Positions 1-10,700 of a DNA stretch of 64,000 bases are shown here, piece after piece. Source of the stretch: Trebouxia sp. TZW2008 (lineage: Eukaryota > Chlorophyta > Trebouxiophyceae > Trebouxiales > Trebouxiaceae); NCBI GenBank assembly GCA_002118135.1, contig BDIU01000211.1, positions 372,001 through 436,000 on the forward strand, in the 5' to 3' direction. The translations under genes were made by a program, and so were the position numbers. A model generated the notes under the pieces. That model worked only from the letters and a program-made list of their open reading frames with translations, was not told where the DNA came from and did not search any database. The first letter of the stretch is position 1, and each line of letters opens with the position of its first letter.

Positions 1-2833
1 TCAGCCTCCAAAACAAGTTTTGAGCTTGTCTTTCTGTGGTCTGATGCAGTCAGAGCAACCAATGCTTTTGGGTCAGATTTTGTTTCAGGGTGCTTTAAAA
101 GAATGTCAGATGCCGTTGGGTCCGCATTCACAATGGACTATTTGTGCAAGATTGTAGTTGACTGTCTCTTGTATAATAGACCATAAGAATCATTGTGTAG
201 CTGCTTCACTCCTGGCCATTTCAGTGTGTGGCCCTAGGACAAAAGCTTACATTACGCTCACAAGAGCAGCATTTTGTGATCCTTTGAATTTGTGACAAGT
301 CTAGCATTGCCAACCAAGATTGCAAGGCGTGCTTGATCTGCAGCAAAACTTGCGCACTGGGTTGGCAGCTGCAGCTCAGTCATTGATGTGACATTGTCAA
401 CCGATAATATATACATGTTATGTCAAATCATTCAGGGCAGACCTGATGGCCTTCCTGTTGTGTATGTTCAAGGCTATTGCCATGTTCAGCGCAGCTTGCA
501 GGCGTTGGCCCTTTGTCATTGGCGCATGCAATCCTGATCAGCATTTACTGTTAAGCTGAACATGTTGAGTCGAAATCAAGCAATGAAGCCAGTGGCAGTA
601 CCTGAGGCCGCTGCAGCTACATCGTTTAGCATTTCGGCTGCAAAGCCAGAGAATACTGAGAAGTGCAAGACTTGATGACATGTGCATAGTCTGTGTAAAA
701 GGGGCACTTTTACACTACTGTTCGAAGCAAGAATTCAGGTGTTGACCCTGACATCATGCTTGGATTCAAGCTAGAGGCCAGTCACAATGTCAGAATCTGC
801 ATGCACACGGTCATGTCTGCGACTTCATGTCTCCATCACTATCGTGATGCACCTGATCTCATGAGAAGGCTGCCCAGACTTCGCTACGACATCGACTTCA
901 AACTTGGTACAGTCACGGTGTAGTGCAGATCAATGGACAGTCTATGTTTTCAGTTGAGAGTGTCTAGGCTGTCACGGTGAAGGCACTTGATCATAAAGAT
1001 GATGTCCGTGACACAAAGCGAACCCTTATGTGCAAGGTATCCTAGGGAATAAAATGGTGTGAAGTGTGACATTCACAGCCCGAAATGCAGAAAACAATAG
1101 TCTACTCAACTGAGAGCATCTGACATGTGTCGGCTTGCAGCAAAAACATTGCAAATAACACAAAGGCCGTTGTAGACCACCCCTCAAAAGCAATTAGTTT
1201 CCAGCTTGGTGACACATGGCCATGAGTTTTCACATTTTTGACAACCAATGGAGCTGGACCCGTGGCAGCTGATCATCATATGTAGCAAGGCTGCTGTCAT
1301 GCCCTGCATTGGCACATAAGCTTCACACAAGCCCATGACAGCACAAAACCAGGCTTCAGGTTTCAGACACAGTGTGCATGTCAGCAATGCTTGTTGGCAA
1401 CACTTTGGTTCAGTGGGAATCCGACTAAAGATGAGCAACTCATCATCCATGCACACAAGGATACAGTGTCAGCCTGACGGAAGCAATTGGCATGAACCTA
1501 CTGCTCAACTTCCAACAAACAACATTGCACAACATCTTGAAACATGACAGATGATGTACCTTGCAACACGGCAGGTGATACACCATACAACACGGGCAAG
1601 GATAGCAGTCAGTTGCAGAGCAGGGTTGGTAACCAAAAAGAATTGCAACACAAAGCAGAGCCTGGCAAGGCAAGCCTCAGACATCCAAGGAAGATACGCC
1701 GCAGCAGCTCTCAACCCCGGCGAAAGGGGAAAGCTCTAGAGCGGGCACTGCGAATGGTTTGTTGAGGACGGGCCCTATTTTGGAAACATCATCCTCAGCT
1801 GCCTGCCAGATACGCTTTTGTTTTCACCATGTCAAATGCCTCAAAGACCGCTCTAAAGGCCTTGCATTTTGCAAGTGTGGCACTCAAGTGAGCTATTCCT
1901 TGAGGCATCTGGTTTCGGTTGCTTGGTTTTCAAACACCAACTTCTTCAAACATCCCACCACAGTCGAGGAGCTTTTGTTAAAGTTGCCTTCTGCAGTGGT
2001 AGAGACTTTCTGTCAGGTCGAGAGGTGAAAGTGCAAATTGATCCATCGATTGCCATTGACGCAGCCAATCAATGGCAACTTGCGTTTTCATCACTTGCGT
2101 CAACCTGACGGAAATTCTCGACCACCGCAGAAGGCAACTTTGACAAAAAGCTCCTCAACTGTAGTGGGATGTTTGAAAAACTTGGTGTCCGGAAACCAAG
2201 CTTTCAGCCTTTCCACATGCAGGCCAGGCCAGGAAAGTGGAGTCATACCTCACAGTATTAGGCACAGAAAGTCTGAGTGGGGGATGTCTGCTGTGACCAT
2301 TAGCCTTTCCAGAATTGGCTCTTCTGCATCATGTCAGTAGCTGGCTTGTGATGGCATTCTGCTGCTGCAATCATTGAACACATTTTGTCTGCACCACACA
2401 TAAATGAGCTTGCAGCTTTGCACATGTTGCTATCAACATCATGATCAGCACAGGATCTTAGACTGCTCAGAACAGCGGAGAAATAGGTTTCTGCATTGAG
2501 CTGTGCTCATCAGATCTGTTGAGCTTGAATATTTCTAGGATTCATCACAGCAGCCAGATACAGCGTACAAGACCAGGCAATGCCATGCAAATAGCTGTAT
2601 GGTTTATTGGACAAGAAGCGTCAGTTAGAGCTAATAGCTAATCAGCAGTCAAGCCGGCCTTGGCCTGTAAGACAGGGATAACTAAGATGAATCATCATCC
2701 GCTTGTGTCCTCGTGTTTTCCAACAGGCAATGGGATTTGAAGTGGATGGACAATGCAATCACTTAAATGACAGACGTCCAAAAGGCAAAAACAACCAAAT
2801 TGAGGAAATGAGTAGAAGTACCTCTTTGAGCGC
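1..2833. other. Gene-free left end
   Basis: I see no exon here with recognisable protein similarity or a convincing chain of splice sites. The short open frames are all below about 100 codons and overlap on both strands. The one structured element is the inverted repeat at 1921-2201, described separately. The stretch lies downstream of the minus-strand bS6 gene, so its right part probably includes that gene's 3' UTR. Confidence 0.5.
1921..2201. repeat. Long imperfect inverted repeat (hairpin)
   Basis: The segment 1921-2056 pairs with 2072-2201 read in reverse complement. In the outer 41 nt I count six mismatches, and in the next ~60 nt about eight differences including one 1-nt bulge. The inner part is looser but ends in a perfect 9-bp stem (TTGCCATTG / CAATGGCAA) around a short loop near 2058-2076. 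An RNA from either strand would fold into a stem of roughly 130 bp. It could be a small-RNA (long-hairpin miRNA or siRNA) precursor or a foldback/MITE-like element. I see no clear target-site duplication, and no protein is encoded by both arms. Confidence 0.7.
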
Positions 2834-3350
2834 TTAGTGTGGTGCAACGTGCTGCTCAACTGGATCTGCCAAATGAACGCCTCGCTGATCCAGATTTCTT
2901 GCAGCCGCTTTGGCAACTGTATGAGTGTTGGGATTGACTGGGTGCTGCCGCTTCTTGACGAAGATCCATCTCAGCACGTCTTCGTCGATCTGCAAATTGC
3001 GGTTTATCTCCGGAAGCGCAGACGGCCCAACCAGAAAGTTCATTTGCCACATCTCTGCCTGCGCAAACAGCGCTACGAGATGTCAGAACGTAGCCGCCAC
3101 AGTCAGCCAAAGTGCATGAATAAGGCAGTCACAACATGAAGTGACGTATACAGTCTGGAGTACTGGCCTCAGTATACTTGACGCCAGCTTTTCTGATGGG
3201 GTATGCTAGGTCCCGCAAGCCATAAGACGAGATATCAGTCATGACGCCAGATTTGCTGAAGACAGCATTGCTTGCTGTTTTGATTACAGATGCCAAGGCC
3301 TCCCTCGATACTTGGGGCCTAGCCAGGCAGAACAGCTCGTACACCGGCAT
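2834..3350 (-). CDS. Mitochondrial small-subunit ribosomal protein bS6
   Basis: Two exons, 3350-3164 and 3054-2834, joined in phase 1 (GCCA|GTACTC ... GCAG|AGATG), give 135 aa. The product begins MPVYELFCLARPQ and runs through SYGLRDLAYPIRKAGVKY and INRNLQIDEDVLRWIFVKK. These are the beta-strand/helix landmarks of bS6: the Met-Pro-x-Tyr-Glu start, the 'G-x-R-x-L-A-Y-x-I' strand and the 'D-x-x-V-L-R' helix. bS6 binds 16S-like rRNA with bS18 on the small-subunit platform. The protein starts directly at the domain with no long transit extension, as in plant putative mitochondrial S6, so mitochondrial location is favoured over plastid (inference). Its ATG faces the acetolactate synthase gene, with both 5' regions sharing the ~0.4-1.4 kb between them. 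Confidence 0.85.
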
Positions 3351-4723
3351 GTTCGAAGCAAATCTGGCAAGTCAGATGCAACGGCGAGGACTGCACAGCG
3401 GCGCACTGCTCTGTTGCGTGCAAAAGGCTCAGCATGCAATTCAGCCGCCCAACAACCCTTTGAAAGCCCTGATTGCCTAAACAAGCCTTAAAGGCCGTCC
3501 ATCACGTTGTGACCAAAGTCTTCGGCCTGCGAAGCTTGCAAAATCGAGCGCAAATTTGGCTGCGGCGCATACTAGTGCCAATCATGACGACAATACATGC
3601 TGGGCGCATGAGCCAATGTATGCATGGACAGCGTTGCCACTCTCTGCCTGCAGCTGAGCTTCCTCGTGCAGTAACACAGGTAGCTTGCTCACGAACTTAG
3701 CGCAAGCGACATTGTGCCCAATGACGACGGTAGGAAACAGTCTTAGGGCGTTTTGTTGCAGCTGCAGGCAAGCAAGCCAGTCACATGCGGCCGGCGACGG
3801 CGAGCAGAAGCGATCCGGGCTCAAAGGTATGCTCCCGACATGGAGCCTTCAGTCCCTGTTGTGAAGGAAACCTCCTGATCATGCCATATGCCATTCTTGC
3901 ACATCAATTACTCCGCGCAGCCTGTCCATCTGGTGTTGATAAGTACAGCAATAGACATGCACTGATCTGCTGTTTGCAAATCTGCTTTATTTCCATACTG
4001 CAGGCAAGACAGCAGAGTAGAGGCAGCATCAGCGAAGCTCACTCCTTCTGAAATTAAGCAGGCTCAACAGCCACAGCAGGTACATGCAATTCCTTTCTTC
4101 CGGGCAGGACTTCATGAATATAAACGCCTCTGCAGCAGTGTATTTAGTGGTTGCCAAAAACGAATGTCCAACGCATTGACAGTCGCAACATGCCACCACA
4201 GCAGAACAATCTGCATGAGCAGTCTTTGCAATGAGGAAAAGCGTTCTGACTGATACATATGCAACATGACTCATGACCAGAATCATCTGCATTCTTCTGT
4301 GCTTGCCTTTTCTGTCTGCTGACGGCTGCAGATAATGGTTGAAGAGGCACAGGCTAACATCTCAGGGGGTCAGACAAGCAGACAAAGCCGCAATTTCTCA
4401 CAATTTGGATGGTCTGACATGTTGGGTTGTCATCTATGACATATTGATTTTATTATTGTACAATTAATGGACAGCAACAGGCTATCAGCGGGGGGAGGTT
4501 AGACAGGCAGCCATGGTGTCTTTCATCCTGTTCCTCACATCAGGTTTGCCTGTTTACAGTTTGCTAATTGTTGCAGTATGATGACTGGACAACAACAGGC
4601 TATTAGCTGGAGGGAGCCAGACAGGCAGCCAAAGCCTCCATGGACTCTCAGTCCCCCACCAAGTGGGTGGACAGCTTTGTATTTTCAACTTTACCCCTTC
4701 ATGACATCTTCATTTTGTTGCAG
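3351..4723. promoter_or_regulatory. Divergent intergenic region between bS6 and acetolactate synthase
   Basis: This holds the 5' flank of bS6 (minus) and the unseen 5' end of acetolactate synthase (plus). A candidate first exon for the latter is 3785-3826: ATG followed by 13 codons rich in Arg, Ser and Ala, then AAG|GTATGC in phase 0, matching the phase-0 acceptor at 4724. It would supply only the very start of a transit peptide, so I rate it about 0.35. The 4348-4660 part consists of decayed copies of the exon at 4724. No TATA-like element stands out. Confidence 0.4.
4348..4660 (+). repeat. Exon echoes of acetolactate synthase exon 4724-4984
   Basis: Three degenerate copies of the first ~80 nt of the exon at 4724 lie upstream of it, at about 4348-4392, 4466-4520 and 4571-4660. 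The copy at 4571 keeps the acceptor and the run GCAGTATGATGACTGGAC, compared with the true GCAGTATGACGACTGGAC. All keep the 'CAGACAGGCAGCCAAAGC' core in altered form. The reading frames are broken, so these are not functional exons. Confidence 0.75.
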
Positions 4724-7700
4724 TATGACGACTGGACAGCGACAGGTTACCAGCTGGAAGAAGCAAGGCAAGCAGCCAAAGCTTCCATGGACTCACAGTC
4801 CCCTGATGAGTGGGTGGACAGGTTTGGCAGCGAGCCCCGCAAGGGAGCAGACATTGTGGTGCAGTGCCTTGAAAGGGAAGGCGCCCACCGTGTGTTTGCT
4901 TACCCTGGGGGAGCGTCCATGGAGATCCACCAGGCCCTGACGCGCAGCAACCTTGTGAAGAACATTCTTTGTCGGCATGAGCAGGTACTGTGTTGCATTA
5001 TGAGGTGAACGCTTTGCATATGCACCAAATAGACTGCGTAAGGCAATGCAGTAGCTTGCCTTAGCTTTGGTCAGCGGTGCCCTCATGTGTCAGCCACCAT
5101 TCAAGATTCACATATGCCGTTACCGCTTCTTTGACAGATCTATCTGTTTTCAGCCACATGCTTGCAGCTGACAATCATTACAGCATCTACAGCGCGGCTG
5201 CAGATGTTCAGATGGAAGCATTGCTGTGCAAGTCCAAACCTCCTCAGACCATGTTGTCATTTCTGCAGGGTGAAGTATTTGCAGCAGAGGGCTACGCCAA
5301 GACTACTGGGGATGTGGGTGTGTGCATAGCTACCTCTGGGCCTGGAGCCACAAACTTAGTCACTGGCCTGGCTGACGCCCTATTGGACTCTGTGCCCATG
5401 GTTGCCATCACAGGCCAAGTGCCACGTAAGATGATCGGCACAGATGCCTTCCAGGAGACGCCCATTGTGGAGGTCACAAGGCAGATCACCAAGCACAATT
5501 ACCTTGTGATGCAGATTGAGGACCTTCCAAGGTGAGCTTTGCTTCAGCTGTGACCGCTTTTCATGCGCTGCATCTCAGCTAGCAGGTTGCTTTAGGCTTG
5601 TTGACTGATTGTGACTACACTTTGACTTTGCCTATCAAGCGACTTAAGAACTCCATGCACGTCACAACTGAGAATTGCTCAAAGACGAGTGAGCCCCTGT
5701 CACCCTTGGGCGGAAAAGCAGATGTGCCCTGAGCAACATTCACGACAGCCCAGCAGCAGTGAGCTGAGAAACGGTGTCTTTCAGCTGTCAGCTGGGAAAG
5801 CTGCGCTGTGCTCAGTCTTGGCAAGGACTGCACAGCATGGTACACAGCAACACAGCTGATGTTCATGCTGCACTATGGCAGCATTGTCAAGGAGGGCCTG
5901 CTACCTAGCCAGGACAGACTCAGGCCGACACGCCCAAAGTCATCCAGCAGCAGCTAATAGGGCCAGGCTGGAGTGCTGTCTTGTTCACACGCACCTTGTA
6001 TCTCGTTTTATCAGTCAGCATCAGCGTCTGTTCTCAAAATGGTGTCGTGCTACGGCAGGATCATCAAGGAGGCTTTTTAGCTAGCCAGGGCTGCCACAGC
6101 TGCTGCTGGTTCATTTACCCAAGAACATTCAGCAGTGACTGGTTTGGCCAAGTTTCAGTGCTAGGATTGACACTGGTGCTGTATGCTGTGGCAGGATCAT
6201 CAAAGAGGCCTTCTACCTAGCAAGGACTGGCAGACCAGGACCTGTGCTGGTGGATGTACCCAAGGACATTCAGCAACAGCTAGCAGTGCCAGACTGGAGC
6301 ACCCCCATGGCCATTTCAGGCTACATGAGCCGCCTACCTCAGCCCCCTAGAGAGCAGGAGCTCAAGCGCGTAGTCGAGGCTCTGCATGGGGTAAGCAGCC
6401 AACGTTGAAGTGTGCCAGGCTTGACTAATCAAAACAGGAGAAGACTGCTTGTTACCCATAGATTGCCAGCCTCAGCACTGATTGCAACTATTGCTTCTCA
6501 AAATGCTTCTCTCTGTCATCAAGCTGCAGCTGAGAGCGGTAGCGGACCATACAAGCAGCCTGCGCAACTGTTGCACCGCTTGCTTTTCAAAAGGTCTCCC
6601 CGTGTTGACAAGCTGAGCCTGAGAGTTTTTTTGAGCACGCAACTTTGCATGCTCAAGATATTCGTGTGCTCAGCTTGTTAACTGTGGAAGACCTCCTGCT
6701 TACTTTGCACTGCCAGCCTCAGCAAATCGCCAAAAGAACCCTTCAACGCACTGCCAAGGGCAGTTTACGGTTCAGCTGCTTGCACAGTTGCTGCTGGGCT
6801 GTTGCTGCTGCTGCAAAGCTTCCTGTGCAGTTTATCTACAGAGCTATGTGCTTCTTTGATTGAGAGCTCTGTAAATAAAATTGCACAGCAAGGTTTGCAG
6901 CAGCAGAAAACAGCCCAGCAGCTACCGTGCAAACAATTGGAGCCCGAGGTGCCCTGGGCAATGTCTTGAAGAGCAGTTGAGTTGCTGTATGCCTCTGCTG
7001 CAACAAACCTTGAATTTTACAAGCAGGTCATGCTTTGCTGATTGGCAACAACAGGCTGCTGCTGTTGCTGTGTCACCTGTCAGTGTTGCAATCTTGGCTT
7101 AGTGTATAGACGGCAACTGCAGCAGCAAAGCTGTCATCACGCTGCATTCCTTAAGCTACATCATACTTTTTGTTTGGACAGGAACTTGTTGTCGGATGTG
7201 GGCAGCCCCAAGCTGGACGTTTTCTCATGTGCACATGATGTGTACATTCAACATTGTCATGTCCTTTTGGACAAAAGGCTATCAATTCTGTGTAGCATAC
7301 TCAATATAAGACTGGGTTATGATGACATGCTCAAGGGCAGGTGCATAGGTCTGACCTGCACGTACAGCTGTCTTAACTGATAAGAACGTTCTGGTCCACA
7401 CTTTGTGTGCATAAGCATCTCTGCCTCTCGAAACGGCATGCAAGCCTGATGTTGTTCTGCTGCCATGTCTTAGGCTGCAGCTGTTAAGAGGTAACATTTT
7501 GCTACGCGTTGGCTGAGGCTGCCCAGATGGTCACAGGCTGCTTCTCAGAATTGAATCGTGAACCTGTGCAGGGACGCAAGCACTTGCAGTCTATGACTGT
7601 TGAAAACAGGCATAGACTGCATCTGCAAATTGAACTTGGGACCTGTTGCAGGCGCGATAGCTTGTGCTGTGTGGGGCCAGGGGCTGCCTGAAAGCATAGT

Positions 7701-10700
7701 GTCACAACAGGCTGCCTCTCAACAGTTCTGTGCCAAGCCACAAAATCCATGGCCATCATTGTTCAAGTCACGCAGATCTTGTCCTGATCTTGCAAGCACA
7801 CATTCTGCATCTGGAAAGTGACAGATGTGATCATAGATTGCATTTGCAATTTGACTGATGTGATCATAGTCTGCATCAGTCAAACTCTGGACCTGTTGCA
7901 GGCGCGCAAGCCTGTGCTATATGTGGGAGGAGGCTGCCTTGATGCCAGCAGGGAGCTCAGGGAGTTTGTGGACAAGACAGGCATTCCTGTAGCCTCAACA
8001 CTGATGGGCCTGGGTACCTTCCCTGACAATGATGACAGAGCACTACAGGTAAGTAAATGATCATTTCGTGATAAGAGCATTTGTCTGTTCTGTTGTTCTG
8101 CGCTATTGAGCAGTCTTAGTGGACCCAGCTGCCCTGACAATCATGACACAGCTTTCCAGGTACATGCTCAGTTCATGGTGACAAGCGTAGCTAAATTATT
8201 GTTGAGCAGTCCTGGAGGGCGCATGTGTCCACGGCAGATGTGGTTGATAGCCACCTGTTGGTGTGATCCCTGTCACTGTTGGCATCAAGCATGTGTGGTA
8301 CAATCTGCTGCTGCATCTAACAGCCGCTTGTAACATCCACTTGCTTAAAGCACACAGCCTGCTTTGAACATGCTGCAAACACGCAGGTCTGTCTATGTTG
8401 TCCTGCCATGACCTACTTCTTGGTAGGTAGCAGCATCAAACATGCATCATGCAGTCTGCTGATGCATGCAAGAGAGGCTTGTCAATCTCATGCTGCTCAT
8501 TCATGCTTATTGCCCTGGTTACCATGGCCATCACGCCTGTGTCATGTTAGTTGCAATGAGGGCTGTCCCAGCTCAGATGTATTTTGTTCTTGCAGATGCT
8601 AGGAATGCATGGGACTGTCTATGCCAACTTTGCCGTGGACGAGGCAGACTTGCTGCTGGCCTTTGGAGTGCGGTTTGATGACCGTGTGACTGGCAAGCTG
8701 GAGACCTTTGCTTCCAAGGCGCGTGTGGTGCACATTGACATTGACCCTGCAGAGATCAACAAGAACAAGGAAGCACATGTCATGGTGTGCTCAGACACAA
8801 GACCAGCACTCAGAGGTGAGCATGTGTCTTGCCGTGATTTTCTGCTTGGTTTTGCTGATCACAAGTATTGCAAGGTGTGCATGATGCAGCGTATGTCGTT
8901 GTGTGCTTAGACATGGGTCCTGCTCTGGGAGCTGAGCATTTACTGTCAGCTTGACCTCCTCCTTTTGTCGCAGCTGGGCACAGTGTAAAGGTACCGTTCA
9001 AACAATGTGAAAGCAGTGTCTGAACAAGCAAGCACACATCATGGTATGCTGAAGGCACAATATTGACTCTCATGGGTGAGCATATGATGTTGTGTCGCTG
9101 CTTGCACTTGTTTGATCTGATACGGGATTGATCCAGAAGTTTGTGGCAAACTGCAGGGTGTGTGGCTGCTATGGCTGGGAGCATGCTTGACCTAGCATGA
9201 CAAGGCTTTGTGCAATGTCGCAAATCTGGCCCCTTCAGGTTGTGTTGCTTCGCTGGCTGCAGTTGAGGCCTTCAGTCTTCATGTAGCAGTGCCCCTGTTG
9301 CTATGCTACATGTCATTGAAAGACTCCTTTTGGTCATGCCGTCAGGTTTTTGACATCAGCTTCACATTGGGCTGTCACCACTGAGCTATGTGAATGTTAC
9401 ACTGGGATGGCCACCAAACTGACTGTATTTGCAGGCATCAACAAGCTGCTGGAGCAGCATCCAGTGCCTCAAGGGCAGTTCAGCAAATGGATAGACAGCA
9501 TTGATGAAGTGAGGAAGAAGTTCCCCATGTGGTATCCTGAAAAGGATGACGTCATCATCCCACAATGGGCTGTCAAGGTACAGTCATCATCCTGTAAAGC
9601 TTGTACTCAACAGATTGTGCTCAATCTACCTTGCAGTATACTAAAGCTACAAAAAAGCTCATAAGCATACAAGGAAACTTCACACTATGGCATTGCAGCC
9701 GATGAGTGTGGTACAAAGTGGTGCCTTGCTATCTATGGTGTTGCTATATATTGTACATTGCATCACAGCCAGGGCTTTAGCCTACGCCCGCTTCACGTGG
9801 TGGCTTGGCTTGTTTTTCACATCGCCTTTTGGTTTATATTCATCAGCTGTTTTATGCTCGCAATTTGATGTTGCTGCAGACGCTGTGTGAAGAGACCAAA
9901 GGCGAGGCAATCATCACCACAGGCGTAGGTCAGCATCAGATGTGGGCGGCGCAATGGTACAACTACAATGAGCCTAGGAGATGGGCCTCCTCAGGGGGTC
10001 TTGGGTCCATGGGCTTTGGGCTGCCTTCTGCCTTGGGTGCAGCAGTTGCATATGATGGCACGGACTCTGGCCGACCGCACAGGGTGAGTCTGCAGGCCCT
10101 TGTCATGTGTGCAACGACATATGCAACTGTATGTGGCAGGATGGGCTTCCTCAGGGGGTCTGGGGTCCTTGGGGTTTGGGCTTTAGATCTGATCACTGCA
10201 TTTGCTTGATGAGCTTTCACTTGATGGGCCTCGTCAGGACTGGGATCTATGAATGTTAGGCTGCCATCTTCACTGCAAGCAGCAGTTGCGTATGACGGCA
10301 CAGACTCTGGCCGACCGCACAGAGTGAGACACTCTTTTTTGTTGGTGTTTTGTCACCAAGCATGCTTTGTCATCAATTGTGCAGTGTCAGTCAGAGCGCA
10401 CTGACAGCATCAGAGGCTGCATGTTGGCGCTGGGAACAACAGTTGCATGTGATGGCACAGACTTTGGCTGACCGCACAGGGTGAGCCTGTACTTGAAGAG
10501 CTGTATTCTCCTTGTAGTGCTAACAGCTGCATGCATGTCAAGGGTTTTCTCTGGGGTCATGGGCTTTGGATTGCCCTCTGCCTTGTGATGCGGCAGTTGC
10601 ATACGACGGCGCGCACCCTGATCAACCGTTGAGGGTGATACACTGTGTCCTGTTTGGTTGTTGCCGTCAAGTGCGCTCTGAGAACATCACAGGCTGCCAC

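Noticed and set aside
1184..2340. Several 60-100-codon frames on both strands
   Set aside because: Mutually overlapping, with no similarity and no splice context; the 1900-2230 ones are created by the inverted repeat.
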